From Nymphaea colorata (Eukaryota; Streptophyta; Magnoliopsida; Nymphaeales; Nymphaeaceae): a stretch of DNA of 64,000 bases. Numbering within the stretch: position 1 is the stretch's first letter; each line of letters starts with the position of its first letter. The position numbers and the translations under genes are program-made. The notes beneath the pieces were generated by a model. That model was not told the DNA's origin. It was given only the letters and a program-made list of their open reading frames with translations, and did no database searches. This document shows, in pieces, positions 9,969 through 21,639 of the stretch. The DNA lies in assembly GCF_008831285.2 (NCBI RefSeq), contig NC_045142.1, positions 7,666,713 to 7,730,712 of the forward strand, given 5' to 3'.

Positions 9969-12900
9969 CCAAGGCAATTTATAATGCTTTTAGCCACCCA
10001 ATCCCGCAAATCCTGCAATTGACTTATTTGGACTGCTATTACATGACTTTTTTTATTTTTAAAAAATGTATTGATTAATGTGTCATATATATATATATAT
10101 ATATACACGATGCTGTCTTACCCCCCATCTCTTCTATGGCGCCACTCACAGGGTCATCTTTTCGGCAGGCTTAGCCAAACTAAAAAAAGAAAAAAAAGTA
10201 TTTACTAACGTGTGAAAAACATGTCCAAGTAGAAATTCTTTTGTATAAAGGTTTATGACCTTCAGTGATGCTTTTCCATATCCATCAATAAAAGTTCAAT
10301 TTTTTTGATGTCCTATGCTTTTTTAAATATTAAAAATGTAATCATTAGTGGCCCTCCCCATAAATCCAATCAGTGATAGTTAAATATTTAAATTCCCCCC
10401 AATCCTTCATTTTCTGCACAACTTAAACTTTTAGTAACGTGAGAACAGTGAAATCACTAAATGTTTAGCCGGGTTTAAAAAACAGGCATGCCCTCCTCTT
10501 TTTCACACTTTCTCTTCTTTGCTTGTTTGCTTTTTAAATCTTATCCGCCTAAAGGTATGTTCCTCCATTTCCCTCTCCTTCATTCTCTCTCTCAACCCCC
10601 TCATTTTCCCTCTTTTTTTAATCTCCCTATCTCCCTTCATTTTTTTTTTCTCTTTATCCATGTATTTTATGTGCTTATTTTTGATTTATCTTTATTTCTA
10701 TTATATTGCAAAAAAGAGGATTTCCAATTGCTACTTCAATATGGATCAATTTGGTCATGAGTTCTTGTTAATTTTTTTTAATTCTTTCTCTTATTTCTCG
10801 TTGTCATTAGTTTTATTTAGTATTTTTATCTTTCCTTTTCTTTGGCTTCTTTTTGCCTAAGCTACAAGTAGCCGAAGATCTGAACAACCGTTACGAGGTT
10901 CTTTTTTTCTAATAATCTATAGCAGGGAAAATATTCACCGTATAGGTCTATCACTTTTAAAGACACTTTTTTCATGTCAGTGAAAAGATTTTTTACTGAC
11001 AAAAGCATTCCGCAGTAAAACTTGTACAGCTCTAGTGATCCAACGTCTTGTAACAAGTTTTCACGTTCACTTTTTTTTGGAATTCGTTTTCTGTTTAATA
11101 TGAATCGACTGCTAATTCTGTTCAGGTTCTACCATTTTTTAGATAGTTTATTAAATTAATAAATCATTTAAAATACAAAATGTAAAATATTGAATAAATA
11201 TTTTTTCAAATTCTTAAAAGTAGACACATGGGACACCTGGATCGGCCACTTGAATTCAGACCAACTTGAATTCAGACCAACTTGAATTCAGACCATATTG
11301 AATGAAACATAAGGAGGTCGAGTTGCGTGGATAGGGGTTTGTACACAACAAATGTACTGAGAAAGAAAAAAAAACGTAGGGTAGTATTTGAGATTTTTTT
11401 AATAAAGAAATGTATATTTTAGACTTTTAGCTTTTTATAACCCTTTTTTTATCTTTTCGAAAAGATATTTAAAAAAAAACTTAATTCAAGGTATTTTGGT
11501 CATTACATATCCTTCAACACAAGTTTTTCGACTGCACAATAACCAGTTTCAAAACGTTAGGCTCTTACAAGCCCCATTAAAAGGACTTGATGTGTTAAGG
11601 AATCCGGAATCCATGACATTTTCAGGTACAAATATTACTCCAACATAGGAGACTCATGTTGGGTGCATAAAATAAAAATGCATTTATAATTGAAAAAGAA
11701 ATACTACTTGTCATGATCTGTCCACTTGCAATATTGGCCAAGAGCTCTAGTGTACATCTCAATCCTCTTCCTAGCAGTTTTGGTTCATTCTCCAAAACAA
11801 TTATGAATCAAGACAACAAATCACATAATGGCCTTTTTTATAAGTCTCCTTAGATTTCTTACAACCACTATAGATACAAAGATACAACGTCCACAAGAAT
11901 TAAATTAGAGACACTATATGACATGCCTGTAGCCCCCACAGATTATATTATGCCCCCTTGAGGCATATATAATTTTTGGGGAGATTATTTTTCCCCGGCT
12001 GCGGAAGACTGATATGATGTGCCAACTACCTATGAGCAACCCAGTTTTTTCTATGGTCTCCTTTTGGGTTCTTCTAACGATCACCACAAGTTGCTTAGTG
12101 AGAAAGGGAGATCTAAAATATTTAAGCAGGCATAGTTTTCTATTCACTTTTTGTTCTTAATCAAGGATGGAAGACAACTCCCAATAGGTTTGCACCGCGT
12201 ATAATTAAGTCCGGCTTTGAAGAAATTATACTAACAAATTACATGTTTTAACCTTGGCCTTTACGCTTTCTCTCAAAATTAATATTATGTAAGCAGCATG
12301 CAGCTAGGGTTGTCAATATATCTGATTGAATTGGATATCCGATCAAACTGTTCCAAAAGACTCAGAACTGAACAAAAATTTAATAAATGATTAATAAATG
12401 AAATCAGACTCTATCCTACTTCCAATCCTCTTACATTTTGACAATTGGTCAAATTCATTTCAAAATTTGGAGTTGGATATGAATGTAAAAGTCGGATTCA
12501 TATTGAATGTGGATTGTAAAATTAGATTTCAGATTCGCATTTAAATATGGCTTTTTTCATCTATATTCGAATATGATTTTGAATCAGAGTATATGAATAT
12601 CTAAAACACGAATGTGATAAATGATACATCCAATCTGTTGACATCCCTATGTGTAGCTCAAACTCCAACCCAGACACCAATACAGCCCTGAATCTACAAG
12701 GTAAAGGGCTGGCTTCCACTATCATATGAATAGCAAGAAACGTGAGACCAGGCTTGACCTTAAGTTTATACATTTAGGAAATAATCTCATTATATTTAGC
12801 TTGTACACGCTTTGAATTAGTAGCAAAAGAATGCTATTCATCAACCATTAGTTTATATATTTGTAAAAAACAAAAAATGGATATAATCAAGTTTTTTCAA

Positions 12901-13760
12901 GGGCGAGATCCATGCATATGTGTGTAGCCGGTTAGCCAATTAAGGTTGGAACGTCACAAGATGAATCAAGCTTTGTGCCACTTTCTATTCTTGTGCAAAG
13001 TTCACTGTAGGTTATGTTGTCTATTATATGTACTAAGTACAAAACAGGTCCGGCTTAAACTGAGAGGCTTTGTCACTTTCTAGTCTGCATAAAGCTTTAA
13101 TCACCTATTTTTGTTCGGTGAGTAGGAGAAGTATTTCATCATTTTGCTTAATAAGAAAGTCAATGACCCCACTTTTCAATTTATCCCTAAGGTGCTAGAC
13201 TTGTTTCTGATGCTGACTTAGGTAACACTACTGTTATATTTCAACTTACATATTGGTATCCTTAGTATTGCATATTGATGTCCTGAGTCCCTTATTGAAC
13301 CGTTGGAGTTGTTCAAATAGACAAAAATACTCCCCTTATAAAACAAAGTTTTTAAGCCCGTGACACTTGAATGGGCCACCTACAATAGTTAACAAATGTG
13401 AAAAAAAGGAAGATAAAAGAACCGTAGATGTAGTGCTAGGGAGCTCATTGCTTCTTAATTCATTTGGTACTTATACTCGACCTATTTAAAACCGGTTTTG
13501 GTAGAAGCATACTGAATCGTGACTACCACGTGCTAGTTCTTAATATTTTTTAAAAACATTTCAATTTTTTTATTATTAATTATTTTTTAAAAAAATTAAT
13601 TTTTGAATATTTTTGACCGGTTTAAGTAGAACAGATGAATCGATCAGATTCGTCAAATCAGCATTAAAGAAAGAAAAGCAACCTAACAGTCCAAGCTCAA
13701 ATTATAATTAGTCGCACTCCGGCAGCAACCAAGCACCATCTTCCAGCCTGCGTCTTGAAA
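9969..13760. other. Distal flank of unit A leading to copy B promoter
   Basis: No gene is seen. 9969-10180 matches 41580-41810. A (TA)n tract is at 10086-10106. 10180-11040 is a shortened copy of the CACTA-like element at 41816-43079, with an internal deletion and its right end missing. A CT-rich ORF at 10488-10860 is low complexity, not a gene. 11060-12150 and 12600-13340 match 43750-45030 and 45050-45680 and so are unit-level duplication. A short tandem triplet of CTTGAATTCAGACCAA-type words is near 11240-11290. Confidence 0.6.
13482..13490 (+). promoter_or_regulatory. Possible TATA element upstream of copy B
   Basis: CTATTTAAA lies about 280 bp before the copy B ATG, in a block conserved with copy C (45849-45857). 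Conservation and AT-rich form are the only evidence; the transcription start is unknown. Confidence 0.3.
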
Positions 13761-16700
13761 ATGACGACGTTGTCTCCTGAGCTCTCCAGCAAACTTCCCC
13801 GCAGCAGTGATTCGTCGATGCGATCTAAACGGAGAAAGGGTGGGTGGGTCACCTTCCCCTTCATCATAGGTGAGCTCAGTTCATCTTCATTGGCTCATAT
13901 ATAGTTGCTGTTCTGCTACATACTAAAGGTGGATGCCGCCATTAAAACAGGGAGCTCCACGCTGTTGGGCCTCGCTACGTATGGCGCAGCTGCCAACCTT
14001 ATAGTCTACCTGGTTCAGAAATTCAACGTCAGCCGGATCGCAGCGGTGCAGATCTTCAACATAGTCAACGGATGTGGAGCCATTTCGCCGCTTGTCGGCG
14101 GCATCATCTCCGACTCCTTCGCTGGTTGCTTCTTTGTTATTATGGCAGCCTCCATCATTTCTTTTCTGGTTGGTTCCTTCCCTTCCTGTTATTGCTTTAA
14201 CAAGACGAGCTAACAGACAAGTAATTGTCCTCCCTGAATGTTTCAGAAAAATTAATATTTTGACTGATTTGTTCCTGAATATTTGTTGTTGCACAACTTC
14301 TTTTTTGGTGGTTCTTCTTTTTACTAAGGATAGTCTGATTATTAAATTTTTTTGGTACAACGAGCAGTCCATGTAACCAGCTTCAGATCTTATCTAACGA
14401 GCTTAAGATATATAACTTGTACAAGTCATACATTGTAGCCTTCAACTAGGGATTACGGGAAGCTCGTTAGATGCACACCTCTGCACAGGGATATATAATG
14501 ATAAAATGCTTTAGTTAAAGTACAAGAAGAAGAGTTTTCTAAAAAACAAAAAAAAATTAAAAAATATTAAATGACTAAAAATGGACATACCTTTACAAAA
14601 AAATTTCTAAAATGTTCCACCTCCCTTTTTTCTTCCTTGAGTGCATATTTGTTGCCTGTAAGTGTAAGGCTAAGTCAAAATTTTTTTGCTATGAGGTACT
14701 GTTATAAAAATTTTCAATTTTAAGGGGCACAATACATATAAATAAGTAAATAATTGTAAATAAAAATAAGTAAAACTTTTGTTGTTGTTGTAGACAATTG
14801 CCCATGCCAGCCTATATATAACGAGTTGCCCATGCTAGCCTATATATAGCCAGTTACCCACGCCAGCCTGTATATAGTTACCCTACCGTGTGCACAGATG
14901 TCCACACAAATCAATCTGATGATTAAGTGTTATGGACTGTAAATAACTAAATTCCACCTTTTAGTGAATAGAAGACCCCCTTCATATAAGGGCGGAAGTA
15001 AAACTAAGAAAAAAAAAAAAAACTCATTCCCCTTTTTAGTTCCACTTTTTGGAGTTTTCCCAGTCCGAGTGGAACCAATATTGCAAAATATTATATATTA
15101 ATTGATCCAAATTATGATAAGGACATCATGCCTAAACGTAGCCTTAAGTGATGGGGGGCAAATAATTCGAGCTTTTTGTACTAGAGAAAAAAAGAGACGC
15201 ACATAACAACAGAAAAAAAGAGACGCACATAATAGATAGTTACTATTTTGCTCATTTTGTTTCATTCCTATATTGCACATAAAAAAGAACGTGCAGTTCT
15301 CATTTGGGGAAACAACTCATTTTTTGTCAGTCAAGGTAAGATACTGTTATATCCAGAAATTGTTTGCTATATGTTACAGATAGTTCAGTTCAGTTTCAGA
15401 GATAAGATGAAATACTTCACCTGTCTCACCTTAGACATCCTACTAAATGCAAAAGTTGATACATACTTACACCAAAACTAGAATAAAAGTAGGGCTGGAC
15501 CATGATCAATAGTATTCCCATCAAAGTTAAACACATGTGGCAAGAGTTAGGTCAAGCCATTAAAGTTAAACACATGTGGGAAGAGTTAGGTCAGGGGTCG
15601 GGTCATATTCAGACAAGTTATAAAGAGACTTCGACTATGGTGGGACAATGTAGTTGTCCAACCTTCTCCCTTTAAGGTCACATTTATTTGGGTTTCATAA
15701 AGAGGGTGCTTTAGTAATTTTGGGCACACAACACCCCCTACCCCTTTTTTTGGATGGATCCCTAAAAAATCATTACCTTCCACTTGATTTCTCCAGCCAC
15801 CTAGATGCAGCATAATGCAATTGTGCTTAGAGCTTCACAACTAGCTGAGCCAACTTAGGCTCGATTCACTCAAAAAAACTCGGCTTTTGCTCGATTTGTT
15901 TATAAACAAGTCGAGTTCGAGCTTACAAAGATGCACAAAATGATAAACGAGTCGAGTTTGAGTTTCAAGAAGTCGACTCAACTTGACTTGCAAACTGGTA
16001 CTCTATATAATACTGTCAAAACCAGTTATCGGTTTCAACTTTTGGGGTAAACAAATTTTCAAAAGTTGCACGAGTTAAACACTTACATGAGTTAAACGAA
16101 TTACATGAGTTAATGCTTACATTAGTTAAACGAGTTAATGTTTACGAGTTAATGCGTAACGAGTTAAATGGGTTAAACGAGTCGAGTTCGAGCTCAATTT
16201 TGTGTAGTTGAGTCGAGCTCGAGCTTGCTATAAGGAGCTCGACTCGAATTCGAGTTTTTTAAGCTGAGTCGAGTCGAGTTGAGCTGGTTAAGCTCAGGCA
16301 TGACTCAGCGCATGTGCAGCCCTGATTGTGTTGACTTAGATGCGTGAGATGCTAGATCATTCAAGCTGGATGATTTCAGCTCTTTTAATCTAATTCAGCT
16401 TTCCTTTTCAGTTTTCAAGAATTATTTAGCTTATGGAAGTAATAATTTGGGGTTCCGTTTGGTAACAGAAAAAATATGCTATTGTCCCATGATCATGTCC
16501 TCAAAAATTAAAGTAGATTTATAGAAGGGTGTAACACTCTATTCTATGAAGCAGTCTCAATTTTTGACGCAGGTACATGGAACTGCTTTGTTAAACAACC
16601 CGTAAAAATAAATTCAAAAGAATATGCTGTTAAAAAAGTATATCTAAAATAGGTATAGGGACGTGATCCAAAGGTGGTTCTCCATGAAACTCATTGTCAT

Positions 16701-16870
16701 ACATACTTTAACTTAAAGGTGAGAAGGACTGACAACAAATAGTGCCAGTAAGCTACCGTGGGGCACGAGAAATACCTTTTTGTCAATATTATTTAAATAT
16801 CACGAGATTTTCCTTTCAAAATCAGCGTATGTTTTGGCAAAAAACACTGTCCACATGACTTGCCAGAATG

Positions 16871-16949
<79 letters not shown>

Positions 16950-19900
16950 TAAGGATTGCATTTTGCAAGCTTATTTGATTAATTTGAAGCAAGATGTGAG
17001 TAATCATCTGTTAAGGTTTAGTTTGATGAAAACATGTACATACAAAGGGAGACCTGAGTGGGCTATGATGGGGAGAAGACTAGGGATAATAGGATCATGT
17101 ACCGTGGCCCAATGCACCAAACATGTTGCAGTATAACAGAAATGGCTTTGCCTTGTACACGAAAAGCTGATTCATTTGCTTGAATGTTGCATGCAACAGG
17201 GACTCGTTCCAATGACCTTGACTGCGATATTACAGTCCCTTAGGCCACCACCATGTACTTCATTAAGCAACTCATGCAAACCGCCTTCGGCTTTTCAGTA
17301 TGCAATCCTTTACGTTTCACTGGCTCTCGTCTGTGTGGGCATCGGCGGCTCGCGGTTCACAATGGCCACATTTGGTGCAAACCAATTTGATGATCCAAAG
17401 AGGCAGGAAACCTTCATTAACTGGTTTTTCGTGGCATTCAATGTTGCAATGATCCTGGCCAGCACAGTTGTTGTTTTTGTGCAAGACACTGTTGGGTGGG
17501 CTTGGGGGTACGGGATATGCCTAGCAGCCAATGTGATCAGTATTGTCATCTTACTCATTGGCAAATGGTACTACAAAGAAGTGAAGCCTCAAGGAAGTCC
17601 ATTCACTGGCATTGCCCGGGTGGTAATTGCCGCGATTCGAAAGCGAAAAGTGGCGTTGTCAACAGATGTTACCGATTACTTCTACCAAGATGATCAGATG
17701 AACACAAAGCAAATGTGCCAAGTGACTTCAAAGTTCAGGCAAGATGTTCTCCCCCTCACTTCCTTAAACATGATGTTCTCTTTGCATATGAACAGACCAA
17801 TGGAATAAAATGGCATGTTCAAGCCAATTGATATCCTCACCGATTGAGCATGTTGTTGCTAATCAGATATAACCATTATGACATTTGAAGTAAGTACATA
17901 CAACACAAGAACTATAACTTCAAGTTCATATTTCCCAAAAACAACCCTTACGAAAAGATGTAAGTTTATATATACCCTTCAATAGGCCTGAACACGAATA
18001 GAGTTCAAACTGAGTTGAGCCAGCTGGAACTCGGGTTGAGTACCTTAAGCTATAGCTCGAGCTTACCCGAGTCGGCTATCCTGCGCTGAAAACACTAGGG
18101 GTAGGCATCGGGCCGCTAAGACCCGGCCCGGGTCGGCCCATCGGGCCTGAAGCCCGGGCCCGGCCCGATAATATTGTCGGGCCGGGTACCGGGCCTGGCC
18201 ACCAAAAGTCAGGCCCAGCCCGGCCCACCGTGAAAAGGGAGACGAGAGACGGGAAGGCAGAGGGAGAGGGAGACGGGGGAGCGGAGCAGGGCTGCGGGGG
18301 AGCAGAGTAGGGCTGCGGGAGAGGGAACCAGAGAGGGGAGCGGGGCTGCGGGGGACGGAGGCGGAGAGGGAGAGGGAGAGGAAGCAGGGAGGGAGAGGGA
18401 GAGGGAGACAGGAAGGGAGAGGAAGCAGAGAGGGAGAGGGGGAGCGGAGAGGGAGGGGAGCAAGCGGGCCAGGCAGAGAGGGAGAGGGAGAGGGAGACGG
18501 GAAGAGAGAGGGAGGGGTTAGGGGAGCGAGCGGAGGGCGGAGGCCGCCCAACCGCCCGACCGCCCGAGGGCGGGAGTCGGGCCGGGCCGGGCCGCCCTAT
18601 GCCACCCGGGCCCGGCCCGGCCCGGCGGAGGCCCGCCCCGATGCCCAGGCCTAGGAAACACAAGACTTTAGGTTTGTAAACCACATAGAAACCCCACTTG
18701 AAGTAACTTTCTTTGTGAAGGATATTATAAGTGTTCTCATCATGATTTGCGAGCTTCATTGAGTTCAAATAACCCTGGCTTGCTTATCTTCAATTCAACT
18801 CATTTACTTGATGTAGTTCATTCCTCGGCTCGAAATTAACTCGTTTACTAAACGAATGGAGCATAACAAGTTGAGTTTAACAAGTGAGTTCGAGGTGAGC
18901 TCAAGTAAGCTCGATTCATGGAACACTCTTACCAGTGGCAGAGCTACATGGTGACTTGTGTGGGCAACTGCTCACACCAATTTCTTCTTTTTTTTTTTTT
19001 AATTTTTAACAGGGCATCTTTAAACATACATACATATATATATATATATAAGTATTTTTAAACAGGTGCTCCAACAGCCAATTTTTAGAACTGTGTTTCT
19101 TTTTCCGGGTAAGCAAGGGGTATTAATCCCACCGCTCGAAAAAGGCCCGAAGGCCCCCCATTTCCCCTGCCTCCAGGGTCTTGAGCTGCGTCGGTGTCAG
19201 CGATAGCAACGGTGCACCCTTCAGCTTGGATGCCTTCAGCCAATTTTTAGAACTGTGTTTCTTTTTAATATGTAGTTTTAACTTGTATAGTTCGTACAAT
19301 CATTCAATTTCAACGCAACTCATTTTCTTGCAAAGGTAACATCATGCTCACATCTTTGGGCTTAAATTTTGTGGTGTTCGTGTAGCTTAACTTTTATGTC
19401 ATTCTTACTTCATATTGCAGTTGTTTAAACAGAGCAGCCATAATAACAGAAGGGGACACTCACTCAGATGGGTCACTAGCAAAGCATTGGAGATTATGCA
19501 CCACCCAGCAGGTAGAAGACCTCAAGAGCATTATCAACATACTCCCACTTTGGTCCAGCAACATATTCCTCAATACACCTATTGGGGTCCAATCCAGCTT
19601 GACCATTCTCCAGGCCCTCACCATGGACCGCCACCTGGGTGCCCACTTCAAAATTCCGGCCAGTTCATTCCCCGTGTTTGCTCTTGTAGCCGGATCATTT
19701 TTCATTGCATTCCTGAACCATGTTGTATACCCACTTTGTCGCAAACTATTGGGGTGGTCGCCTACACTCCTCCTTCGGATCGGCGCCGGCCATGTGCTAA
19801 ACATCACCAGCATGGTTGCCTCGGCTCTAGTGGAGGCAAGGCGACTTCATGTAGCTCACGGTCATGATCTCACAAACCAGAAGGATTATGCAATTGTGCC

Positions 19901-20237
19901 CATGTCTGCCCTTTGGCTTGTGGCTCCACTAGTAATCGTCGGTGCCGGCGAAGCGTGCCACCTTCCCGGCCAAGTGAGTCTCTATTATGAAGACTTTCCT
20001 ACGTCTCTGAAGGGCACGGCAACAGCACTGATGTCTGTGATAGTTGCAGTTGCATTTTACCTAAGTGCTGCTATAGTGAATGCAGTGAAGAAATCGACTG
20101 TTTGGTTACCTAATGACATTAACTATGGGAGAGTGGACAATGTGTTCTGGATGCTTGCGGTGGTGGGAACTTTGAACTTTTGCTACTTCATTTTATGTGC
20201 TAAGTGGTATAGGAAGCAGCCGTCCAAGTGTACTTGA
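13761..20237 (+). CDS. NRT1/PTR family (NPF2/NAXT-like) transporter, copy B, complete
   Basis: A proton-coupled or related MFS transporter of the plasma membrane or tonoplast; family substrates include nitrate and other small solutes, and the substrate here is unknown. My exon model is 13761-13869, 13951-14168, 17200-17738 and 19421-20237 (560 aa, normal family length). Phases are 1, 0 and 2 and agree throughout. Landmarks are KGGWVTFPFIIGSSTLLGLA in TM1, the PTR signature region FTMATFGANQFDDPKRQETF, a long hydrophilic centre ending WRLCTTQQVEDLK, and EACHLPGQVSLYYEDFP. The ExxE[R/K] motif found in TM1 of many NPFs is absent. Intron 1 is 81 bp. Intron 3 has a GC donor (17739-17740) and an AG acceptor. 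Introns 2 and 3 carry MITEs, a SINE and a (TA)n tract. No stop or frameshift is seen. Copy C is its closest relative. Confidence 0.9.
15828..16324. mobile_element. hAT-like MITE in intron 2 of copy B
   Basis: Same element and same site as 47847-48260 in copy C, here more diverged. The left terminus reads TAGAGCTTCACA and the right end TGTGCAGCCCTG. The flanking 8-mers are ATTGTGCT (15820-15827) and ATTGTGTT (16325-16332). The interior is built of repeated GAGTCGAG/GAGTTAAACGAG words. No coding capacity is seen. Confidence 0.75.
16874..16946. repeat. (TA)n microsatellite, intron 2 of copy B
   Basis: An uninterrupted TA tract of about 73 bp. The corresponding tract in copy C (48829-48861) is about half as long, so the locus is length-variable between paralogues. 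Confidence 0.95.
18096..18653. mobile_element. GC-rich hAT-like MITE in intron 3 of copy B
   Basis: A 558-bp element with imperfect terminal inverted repeats. The left end reads TAGGGGTAGGCATCGGGCC and the right end, reverse-complemented, reads TAGGCCTGGGCATCGGGGC. It is flanked by near-identical 8-mers, GAAAACAC (18088-18095) and GGAAACAC (18654-18661). The outer parts are rich in GGGCCCGG words and the centre (about 18235-18540) is a GAGAGG(GA) purine minisatellite. Long minus-strand ORFs here are low-complexity Pro/Ser artefacts. Copy C lacks the element at the matching intron position. Confidence 0.8.
19105..19236 (-). mobile_element. 5'-truncated SINE in intron 3 of copy B
   Basis: This matches the 3' (tRNA-unrelated) part of the SINE at 43390-43624, read on the minus strand, and lacks the A and B boxes. 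It is flanked by a 30-bp direct repeat (19075-19104 and 19237-19266) ending GTGTTTCTTTTT, so it is a genuine truncated insertion. The matching position in copy C (near 50390) has the flank once and no SINE. Confidence 0.8.
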
Positions 20238-21639
20238 AGGACTCCTTTCCATAAACTAGAGGGTTTGGTTTTAAGATGACACTAGTTGATAAAATGACCA
20301 CAAGGAGGTGAATTATGTTTTGTACAACTGTTTCTCCAATGCAACAGTTAATAAGTCGATACAAAGCTTATCTAAGAAGAAAATAAGCAAACTGTGCTTG
20401 TGTATGAAAATAAAATGTGTTTTTCCCGTTCTGTGATAGATTATGGAAACAAACGTCTGGTTTATTTTGCTGCAACATGTTTTTCAAGAGAAATTTGAAT
20501 TTAAATGATGTTTGCAATAGAATGTAAAGTGTGTTCTTCCTAAAGCAAAGGCTCATCATATCTGCTGTTTCGAGATGCGGGGATGTTGTGTTCTTTGGTT
20601 ATAAGATTTATCCTTACCTTTGTCGGATAGATCCATCTTACTGCAAGAATGTCATAAGTTAAAAGCCTGCCCTCTTTGTCTTATGTGATAAACAAGAGTT
20701 TGAGTAAGAAAAAAGACATCATTGTTATCGTTTGGGCAATTCCATTTGTAAAGGATTGCCTTTTGGCACCCTAATTATAATCCATGAGTTTTCTTGTGTT
20801 TTTTACACATGTGCCTCGATTTTTTTTTTACACTCCCAAGTCCGAAACAAGCACCTAATTTTCGATTGCCGATGTCATCGTGATGAAGGAAATGATGGTG
20901 ATGTCCTTTATATTTGCATAGTAAGTGGACAACTTCTAACTTAGAAGGTGCAGTCCTGAAAATAATAATATTAACTTTCAACATGTTAGCATCTAACTGA
21001 TCAATGCTCCTTTCTACCAATTCTCAATGAAGTGGAGGCATATACTAGAAAAATAAGAATCATGTGACTGTATTTTTGAATTATGGGCAAAAGGTAGTTG
21101 GTCATAATGGAAAAGTCCCTATATTTCCTTCCTATAGTAGATCACATAAATTTTAGAGCTGCTCTTTTCTAAACAAACAATAATCAGTCAAATTTACGTG
21201 GCCGCACATATATATGAGGGCGATTTTGTGTTAGGGACATAAGAAGGGAGTCTGTCTTATGCTGCCTTTCCGATTTACACATTCCGGAGTAGGCCGATCC
21301 TAGGCTTGCCCAGGCATGTGTAATTTTTTCTTTTTATTTTTTGGTGGTGTGTGTGTGTGTGTGTTGGCTCTCATTCCCGCGACTTCTTATCTGTTCATTT
21401 TTTTCTTTGCTAGCTCTCAACCATATCCTTTCTTCCAAATTTATATTGGTTTAGCTTCATGGTGATTCTCATTTTTTTTTTCATGAAACTTCAAGTAACT
21501 GCTTAGCATCTGTAAATTTAAGAAAAATAGCATGCGCTCATAAAATAATTCACATACAAACCTTCATAATGAAAGTACTTCTAATCATACTTTAGAAAAA
21601 ACAAAAAAACTAGTTTGAAAATATCCAACTTAAAAGAAT
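20238..21639. other. 3' UTR and proximal flank of copy B
   Basis: A candidate poly(A) signal AATAAA is at 20409-20414, about 170 bp after the stop. A (GT)n run is at 21346-21364. Short ORFs around 20730-21020 sit in a DNA block shared with units E and C, but their reading frames are not conserved, so I do not call genes. Confidence 0.55.

Noticed and set aside
10488-10860. Hydrophobic Phe/Leu/Ser-rich ORFs
   Set aside because: CT-rich low-complexity DNA within a truncated CACTA-like copy; the relative at 42400-42850 does not keep the frame.
13905-13950. Extension of NPF exon 2 upstream (LLFCYILKVDAAIKTG) as coding
   Set aside because: It does not join exon 1 in frame; using the AG at 13949-13950 restores family sequence FPFIIGSSTLLGLA and is conserved in copies B, C and D.
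16780-17136. ORFs reading IYIYIYIY on either strand (also at 33628-33816, 48639-48875 and 62844-63162)
   Set aside because: They are translations of (TA)n microsatellites.
18063-18768. Long minus-strand ORFs (162 and 230 codons) rich in Pro, Ser and Leu
   Set aside because: They translate the GC-rich MITE and its GA-rich minisatellite in all three frames; no domain, and absent from copy C.
20732-20944. Small ORF (MGNSI...) seen in units B and E, with a related ORF in C
   Set aside because: The DNA block is conserved but the reading frames diverge by indels, so conservation is by duplication, not coding.
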